NCBI GenBank assembly: GCA_026985975.1
Contig: JALSPL010000453.1
Location: 1 to 28,659, forward strand
Origin: Anaerolineae bacterium
Lineage (GTDB): Bacteria > Chloroflexota > Anaerolineae > J102
Direction: 5' to 3'
DNA: 28,659 bases
Both the position numbers and the translations under genes were made by a program. Below are positions 24,134-28,659 of this stretch, piece by piece (positions within the stretch are counted from its first letter, which is position 1; the number at the start of each line of letters is the position of its first letter). Below the pieces are notes generated by a model that saw nothing but the letters and a program-made list of their open reading frames with translations, was not told the DNA's origin and ran no database searches.

Positions 24134-24151
24134 GGGTGTGATGACGGTCGG

Positions 24152-25507
24152 TTATTTCATGGTCTCTTCCACCTGGGCCTGCGCCTGATCCAGGGCTTCT
24201 TGCGCACCCATTTCTCCCACCAGATAGGCGTTGACAGTCGTGCCCAGCGCGTCTTGGATGATACTGTATTGCGGGATGCGGGGTCGGTAATCGCCATCCC
24301 CTTTGTCAAAGGCTTCCAGCAGGATGGGGAACCAGGGGTATTCCTGGTTTAGATCTGGGTCCTCCAGTGTGCTGCGGCGGATGGGGGCGCCATCGTGTCG
24401 GATCCATTCCTTCTGGATCTCGGGCGAAGAAAGCCATTTGATGAACTCCCAGGCCGCTTCGGCATTTTTAGAGTCGGCGTTGATGCCGATGCCCCAGCCG
24501 CCAAAACCATATTTGGGCTCAACGCCTTCGGCCACGGGAGCCAAAGCGATAGCCACTTTGCCCACCACCGAGGAAATTTCGGGATTTTCGTAACCAGCGC
24601 GGGCAATGCTCCAGCCTTCCATCATGGCCACCTTGCCTGAGCGGAATGCAGTCTCGCGTTGGTCCCACCAATAGTCGGTGGCGCCGGGCGGGGCGTATTG
24701 GAAGAGATCGCCGAAGGCTTTCAAAATCTCCACATTCTTTGGCGTGTTGATGGCCACATTGCCATCCGCATCCAAAATACTGCTGCCATATTGCTGCACC
24801 CAGACCATGTAATCCTGGGCTACGGCTGGTCCCTTGGCCCCCAGTAAGGCAATGCCATAGAAGTCTTCATCCGGTTTGGTCAACTTCTTGGCGTATTCAT
24901 GCAATTGCTCCTGGGTTTTGGGTGGCTCCAGGCCCGCCTCGCTCAGTACATCCTTGCGGTAATTGAGCACATTGGCGTATCCGGCCAGGGGATAAGCCCA
25001 ATGCTTGCCGTCCCATTCGCCCAGGGTCCAGGCCACAGGCATGATGTCGTCCATCTGCAGTTGATCTTTGTCACGAGCCATCAAGTCATCCAGGGGCAAG
25101 GTGTACTTATTCTGTGCATATTCGCCTGACCACACGATATCCATGGTCATCAGGTCATAGTTACCGGTGTGGGCCACGAAGTCTGCGGTCAGTTTCTGGT
25201 AGAGATCCACGTATCCCAGTTCGTCCAGGGTGACCTTGATACCCGTTTCTTCTTCGAACTTGGGGATTAGATATTTGAAGGCGGTGACATATTGATCAGT
25301 CATGGAAGCCAGGGTCAGCTCTGTGCCGGCGAAGGGTTTTTCCGCCGGTTTTGGGGCTGCAGGCGGTTTTTCAGTGGGCTGGGCCGCGGGCGCTTCCCCT
25401 TTGGGGGGCTGAGTGGTCGGGGATGCCGGAGCGTTACAGGCTGCCAACAGTCCAACGAATAAAATTGAGATGATCAACAGCATGACAAGATAGTTGCGTT
25501 GCTTCAT
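24152..25507 (-). CDS. Extracellular carbohydrate-binding lipoprotein of an ABC transporter
   Basis: This 451-residue family 1 solute-binding protein (MalE/UgpB-like) begins with a lipoprotein signal MKQRNYLVMLLIISILFVGL and the lipobox LLAAC, with lipidated C24. A Pro/Ala/Lys-rich tether of about 40 residues follows, then the two-lobe binding domain starting near FAGTELTLASM. GYENPEISSVVGKVAIALAP and the C-terminal AWEFIKWLSSPEIQKEW block are hallmarks of the family. An AAGGAG site about seven bases before the ATG is the strongest ribosome-binding site I checked here, fitting high expression. A 98-base gap upstream separates it from the aldolase. Its placement among sugar kinases and aldolases suggests a sugar, polyol or glycosidic ligand; a nucleoside-like ligand cannot be excluded. 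Confidence 0.94.
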   Translation of the reverse strand: MKQRNYLVMLLIISILFVGLLAACNAPASPTTQPPKGEAPAAQPTEKPPAAPKPAEKPFAGTELTLASMTDQYVTAFKYLIPKFEEETGIKVTLDELGYVDLYQKLTADFVAHTGNYDLMTMDIVWSGEYAQNKYTLPLDDLMARDKDQLQMDDIMPVAWTLGEWDGKHWAYPLAGYANVLNYRKDVLSEAGLEPPKTQEQLHEYAKKLTKPDEDFYGIALLGAKGPAVAQDYMVWVQQYGSSILDADGNVAINTPKNVEILKAFGDLFQYAPPGATDYWWDQRETAFRSGKVAMMEGWSIARAGYENPEISSVVGKVAIALAPVAEGVEPKYGFGGWGIGINADSKNAEAAWEFIKWLSSPEIQKEWIRHDGAPIRRSTLEDPDLNQEYPWFPILLEAFDKGDGDYRPRIPQYSIIQDALGTTVNAYLVGEMGAQEALDQAQAQVEETMK

Positions 25508-25605
25508 TTTTTGGCTCCTTCTTGGGGACGGGGAGGATGGAAGATTGAACGGAGAGAGAATTTTGACGATAGACGACCTCCTACTTCTTGCATAAAGTTA
25601 AACTG

Positions 25606-26388
25606 TCACGCGTTGTTGTTCAATATCTCCAGAGCATCATCCACACTGGCGTCGCCATGGATGAGAGCGGCGATAGCTGCGGTCATGGCCCGCGGGTTAT
25701 CGGCCTGGAAGATATTGCGTCCGATGGCCACGCCTCTGGCCCCCGCCTGCAGAGCTTGGCTGATGTCTTCCAACATGGCCCGCTCGGCGCCTTTTTTGGT
25801 TCCACCCAGAATGACCGCGGGGACAAAGCAAGTGCTGGTGACGCGCTCGAAATCGGAGGCGTAGGGAATTTTCACCCAATCGGCGCCTAACTCGGCTGCG
25901 ACTCGTGCAGAGAGGGCGATGCTCTCGGTGGTGCGAAATTCTGGGGCGCTGTCGAATCCGCCTGGCACCATCTCCCCCATCACCGGCATGCCCCAGGCGT
26001 GAGCTTTGGCAATGGTGCGGGCCAGCATCTGCAGGGAGTGTTCTTCGTTGGTTGCGCCGGGAAATGCGGAGATAGCCACCGCATCAGCGCCCAGGCGTAA
26101 GGCGTCCTCCACCGTGTAAAGTTGTGCACCCGGCCCGGTGTTATTCAAAAGTGTGCCGCCACCATCCAGCCGTAGAATGAGCCCCAGAGGAGCGATGGCA
26201 GCCGCAAAATGAGTGGCGATGCCATAGCTGGTTAGTATGGCGTCGGCGCCGCCAGCTACGATCTGTTCCAGTATGGCCAGCGGCTGCTCGATGCCTGGCG
26301 CAGGCCCGCTGAAAAGTCCGTGATCGAAAGCGGCGATGAAAACCCGGCCGTCGGGGTGAAAAATGTGATTAAGTCGACGTGTTGTCAT
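25606..26388 (-). CDS. DhnA/LsrF-type class I aldolase (copy 2)
   Basis: This 260-residue paralogue of the aldolase at 5946-6719 has matching blocks over its whole length. The Schiff-base lysine is K173 in GADWVKIPY. FDHGLFSGP (21-29), GEMVPGGFDS and the phosphate-binding GARGVAIGRNIFQ are present. Unlike copy 1 it keeps Asp in the N-terminal FDHG motif, as I expect for the family. Its start overlaps the phosphatase gene by four bases (ATGA), tying it to the first transcript with the transporter. It probably cleaves a phosphorylated sugar derived from the imported compound; LsrF-like thiolase chemistry is the alternative. Confidence 0.88.
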   Translation of the reverse strand: MTTRRLNHIFHPDGRVFIAAFDHGLFSGPAPGIEQPLAILEQIVAGGADAILTSYGIATHFAAAIAPLGLILRLDGGGTLLNNTGPGAQLYTVEDALRLGADAVAISAFPGATNEEHSLQMLARTIAKAHAWGMPVMGEMVPGGFDSAPEFRTTESIALSARVAAELGADWVKIPYASDFERVTSTCFVPAVILGGTKKGAERAMLEDISQALQAGARGVAIGRNIFQADNPRAMTAAIAALIHGDASVDDALEILNNNA

Positions 26389-28169
26389 AGGGATAGCACC
26401 TGCTGAGAATGGGATTGAGTGATTGATAGGCGTCCATCACGCTTGGCTCCGGCAGCCTCGGTGACGCCGCCATGCTTGCTGATGTAGGCAGTGAGCTCGC
26501 GGCGCAAAAAGAGGCCGGTGGTGGCGGTGGGTAACTGTGCGATGTCGAAAAACGATAGTGATTCGGTGCGATTCACACTTTTTTGCCAGGCCAGGGCGGG
26601 TTCGCGCACAAAGCTGGCGTATGCCGCAATGAAAACGCGATGCGCCATGGTCTCCAACGGTGCGCCGCCGAAGGTGATGTCGACGGCCTGAATTTTGGAG
26701 CGGGTCGCGCCCAGTTCGATGCGGTAGCGAAGTTGACGGCTGAAGTGCAGAAATCCCCGCTCCATATGGGGCTCTCCGGGGAGATCGACGCGGCGGGCGT
26801 TATCTTGCACCAGGGCCAATAACTGCTCGCCCGTCAGCCAGCACAGCCGAATGACGTCAGCGAAAGGCATAACGTTGAACCAATCGCCAAATGTGAGTTC
26901 GGCGTCCACAGGGATGCCGGTGCGAAGGCTGGTGGCGTCTATGAAAGCCAAATCCACCTGATGCTCATGTCTGCGGCAGCGGGCGACCAAAGCATCAGCG
27001 ATGAAGTTGGCCAGGGCCGATTCGCCTGCCGCCAGGTCGTTGAGAACGCAGTCCGCATCCAGATCGGGATGGTTGGCCGTGCGGCCCAACCGGCGGGTCA
27101 AAATTGGCGTCGCCAGTCGCTCCAGTGGTGTGATCTGACGCTGCCGGAAGTCTGCATCCACCGGCAGCAGTGCGGTGCGGATGAGCCGGGCGCTGGTGAC
27201 CGCTGGCGCAGAGCGGAGGGTGATATCAACCTCGCCCAGAAATTCACCCAGATATCCGGCTTGGGCGATGGGGATATCGTTGACGATGTTCTCTGGCTCC
27301 AGGCCATGCAAATTGAGGCTGTGGTGGGTATGCCCGCCCACGATGAGCTGCACGCCGCCCCGAGGCAAGTTGCGCGCCAGTTCCACATCGCCTGCATAAA
27401 GCACCGTTGCGGCGTGGCTGCTGAGGCTATAGCCAAGATGGCTGAGGATGATGATCACATCGCAGAAAGGCTGCAACGCAGGCAAGATGTTGTGGACCGC
27501 TTGCACCGGATTGCCTAGCTGAAAATCGTCCGCCCATTGCTTGTTGATCTCGCCCGGCGTGGTGAGGCCTATGACGCCCACCCGCACGCCTTTCACCAGA
27601 AAAATGGCTGCGGGAGCAATCTGACTTTGTAAAGGTTCGCAGCAGTGAAGATTTGCGGAGAGTAGAGGGAATCGGGCGTCGCGGGCGATGGCCTGAGCCA
27701 AGGCGGCGGGCCCCATGTCAAAATCATGGTTGCCCAGCGTCGCTACATCCACGCCCGCGGCCGAATAAAGATGATAGCTGACATGCAGAGGCGCTTCATT
27801 TGCTGTCAGCAATTCGTCGAAGACGGAGCCGACCAGGTCATCACCCGCAGACATAATCAGCACCCCCATGTCATCCCGCTGCCAGGCCTGTCGCCGCAAC
27901 TGATTCATGCGACTCACCATGCGGGCGAAGATGGGTATTTCGCCATGGTCAGTGAAGCGACAAATATGCCCGTGCAGATCATTAAAGTGCAGAATTTTGA
28001 GGCGGAATGGATGTTCGGGCGTGAAATGACGGCGGGGCGGCAGTTTTACGCCTGCCGCGGGCTCAATGAGATCGACGGATGCGGCGGCGCTGCCCCGCAG
28101 TGTGAAGGCGTAGCGACCGGGGTAGGGCTGCAAGCGCAAAACGCCAGCCGGGGTGACGTCAGCAGTCAT
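26385..28169 (-). CDS. 5'-nucleotidase/UDP-sugar hydrolase family metallophosphatase without signal peptide
   Basis: This 594-residue protein has a calcineurin-like metallophosphatase domain with D64 and H66 (HFNDLHGH), D110 (SAGDDLVG), N147-H148 (LGNHDFDMG) and C-terminal ligands in LSHLG and GGHTHH. A 5'-nucleotidase C-terminal domain follows (GESALANFIADAL near residue 385, then FGDWFNVMPF). About 55 residues of unassigned N-terminal sequence precede the catalytic domain, and there is no signal peptide or lipobox, although most UshA relatives are exported. No internal ATG could replace the start before the catalytic domain. It starts three bases after the hydroxyacid dehydrogenase. The likely role is removing phosphate from a nucleotide or sugar phosphate inside the cell. 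Confidence 0.88.
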   Translation of the reverse strand: MTADVTPAGVLRLQPYPGRYAFTLRGSAAASVDLIEPAAGVKLPPRRHFTPEHPFRLKILHFNDLHGHICRFTDHGEIPIFARMVSRMNQLRRQAWQRDDMGVLIMSAGDDLVGSVFDELLTANEAPLHVSYHLYSAAGVDVATLGNHDFDMGPAALAQAIARDARFPLLSANLHCCEPLQSQIAPAAIFLVKGVRVGVIGLTTPGEINKQWADDFQLGNPVQAVHNILPALQPFCDVIIILSHLGYSLSSHAATVLYAGDVELARNLPRGGVQLIVGGHTHHSLNLHGLEPENIVNDIPIAQAGYLGEFLGEVDITLRSAPAVTSARLIRTALLPVDADFRQRQITPLERLATPILTRRLGRTANHPDLDADCVLNDLAAGESALANFIADALVARCRRHEHQVDLAFIDATSLRTGIPVDAELTFGDWFNVMPFADVIRLCWLTGEQLLALVQDNARRVDLPGEPHMERGFLHFSRQLRYRIELGATRSKIQAVDITFGGAPLETMAHRVFIAAYASFVREPALAWQKSVNRTESLSFFDIAQLPTATTGLFLRRELTAYISKHGGVTEAAGAKRDGRLSITQSHSQQVLSL

Positions 28170-28172
28170 ACT

Positions 28173-28659
28173 TCATCCGATACGATTGAACATGTCGGGG
28201 GTGATGCGGTGGATGGGGGGCTCTCCTGCAAAGAATCGACGCAATTCCTCCACGGCCAGCTCCCCCATGCGACTGCAATCTTCGATGCAACCAGCGATGT
28301 GCGGGGTCAGCACCACGTTGTCCAGCCTGCGCAACGGGCTATCGATCGCGGGAGGCTCAGGATCGCTGACATCCAGAAACGCGAAAAAGCGGCCTTTCTC
28401 CAACTCGGCGATGAGGGCGTGTTCATCAATAAGCGCGCCGCGAGCTGTGTTGATGAGCAGTGCGTCATCTTTCATCAAAGACAGATGGCGGGCGTCGAGG
28501 AGATGGATGGTGTCGGGTTTGGCGGGCGCATGCAGCGAGACGACATCGGCCCGTCGCAATAATGGCTCCAACTCCAGCTTGATTGCGCCCAACCGTTCCG
28601 CTTCTTCATCCGAAACGAAAGGGTCATACACCAAGATGGTGACGTCGAATTGCTGCAAT
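28173..28659 (-). CDS. D-2-hydroxyacid dehydrogenase, C-terminal part (cut by window edge)
   Basis: About 161 residues are visible, ending at the stop at 28173; the N-terminus lies beyond the right edge. VSLHAPAKPDTIHLL, LINTARGALIDEHAL (with the catalytic Arg), the DVSDPEPP segment (with the catalytic Glu) and LTPHIAG (with the catalytic His) are the conserved NAD-domain blocks of the 2-hydroxyacid dehydrogenase family that includes SerA, glyoxylate/hydroxypyruvate reductase and D-lactate dehydrogenase. It is the most upstream gene seen and is three bases from the phosphatase start. A hydroxypyruvate or glyoxylate reductase role would fit the isomerase and aldolase genes, but the substrate domain is not visible. 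Confidence 0.92.
   Translation of the reverse strand, partial: LQQFDVTILVYDPFVSDEEAERLGAIKLELEPLLRRADVVSLHAPAKPDTIHLLDARHLSLMKDDALLINTARGALIDEHALIAELEKGRFFAFLDVSDPEPPAIDSPLRRLDNVVLTPHIAGCIEDCSRMGELAVEELRRFFAGEPPIHRITPDMFNRIG

Noticed and set aside
27726..28562. 278-codon plus-strand open frame
   Set aside because: It runs antisense to the phosphatase and hydroxyacid dehydrogenase genes, crosses their junction and has no family features.

Overview
The window is a dense block of 25 protein genes, all read from the minus strand, so transcription runs from about 28659 down to 1. The genes at both ends are cut by the window edges. Most junctions overlap by 1-17 bases (ATGA or TGATG type) or are 2-25 bases apart. 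Only five gaps exceed 50 bases: 98, 81, 440, 61 and 288 bases. I see no rRNA, tRNA, CRISPR array, transposase or transcription regulator. The moderately high G+C, the carbohydrate ABC transporter without its own ATPase, the many small catabolic families and the CAAAGGCGCAAAGG / CTCCGTGTTCTCCGTG type dispersed repeats suggest a Chloroflexota (Anaerolineae-like) genome; this assignment is an inference.

Layout in transcription order, right to left. (1) 28659-22338: a D-2-hydroxyacid dehydrogenase (cut), a 5'-nucleotidase-family metallophosphatase without a signal peptide, a DhnA/LsrF-type aldolase, a lipoprotein sugar-binding protein and two MalF/MalG-type permeases. (2) 22337-21898: a repeat-filled gap. 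(3) 21897-12358: a zinc alcohol dehydrogenase, an FGGY kinase, a three-subunit molybdenum hydroxylase of the xanthine dehydrogenase type (FAD, 2Fe-2S and Mo subunits), an SsnA-like amidohydrolase, and the E1 alpha and E1 beta subunits of a thiamine-diphosphate 2-oxoacid/acetoin dehydrogenase. (4) 12296-11304: a YgeW-type carbamoyltransferase, then a second repeat-filled gap. (5) 11015-1: a YgeY-type M20 hydrolase, an SDR dehydrogenase, a hydroxypyruvate-isomerase-like TIM barrel, a second FGGY kinase, a second DhnA/LsrF-type aldolase, a D-hydantoinase, a UbiD decarboxylase, the E2 acyltransferase, a second amidohydrolase and a pteridine-reductase-like SDR (cut).

Taken together, this looks like a catabolic supercluster. 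One half matches the E. coli ygeW-ygeX-ygeY-hyuA ... ssnA-ygfM-xdhD set, whose relatives in anaerobes are linked to purine/urate breakdown: Mo hydroxylation, deamination, cyclic amide opening, amide hydrolysis and carbamoyl transfer. The other half is a sugar route: uptake, oxidation, two kinases, an isomerase and two aldolases. The 2-oxoacid dehydrogenase and UbiD could process the carbon skeletons. The substrate is not determined by the sequence; a nucleoside-like or N-heterocycle-plus-sugar compound is my inference.

The two large gaps both hold copies of the same two small non-coding repeat families, here called X and Y. In the 11 kb gap, a 151-base Y element with inverted ends sits inside X and is flanked by a 6-base direct repeat, AACTTT. 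This is a nested MITE-like insertion that can be read directly from the two copies. The gap lies where E. coli carries ygeX, which is absent here.
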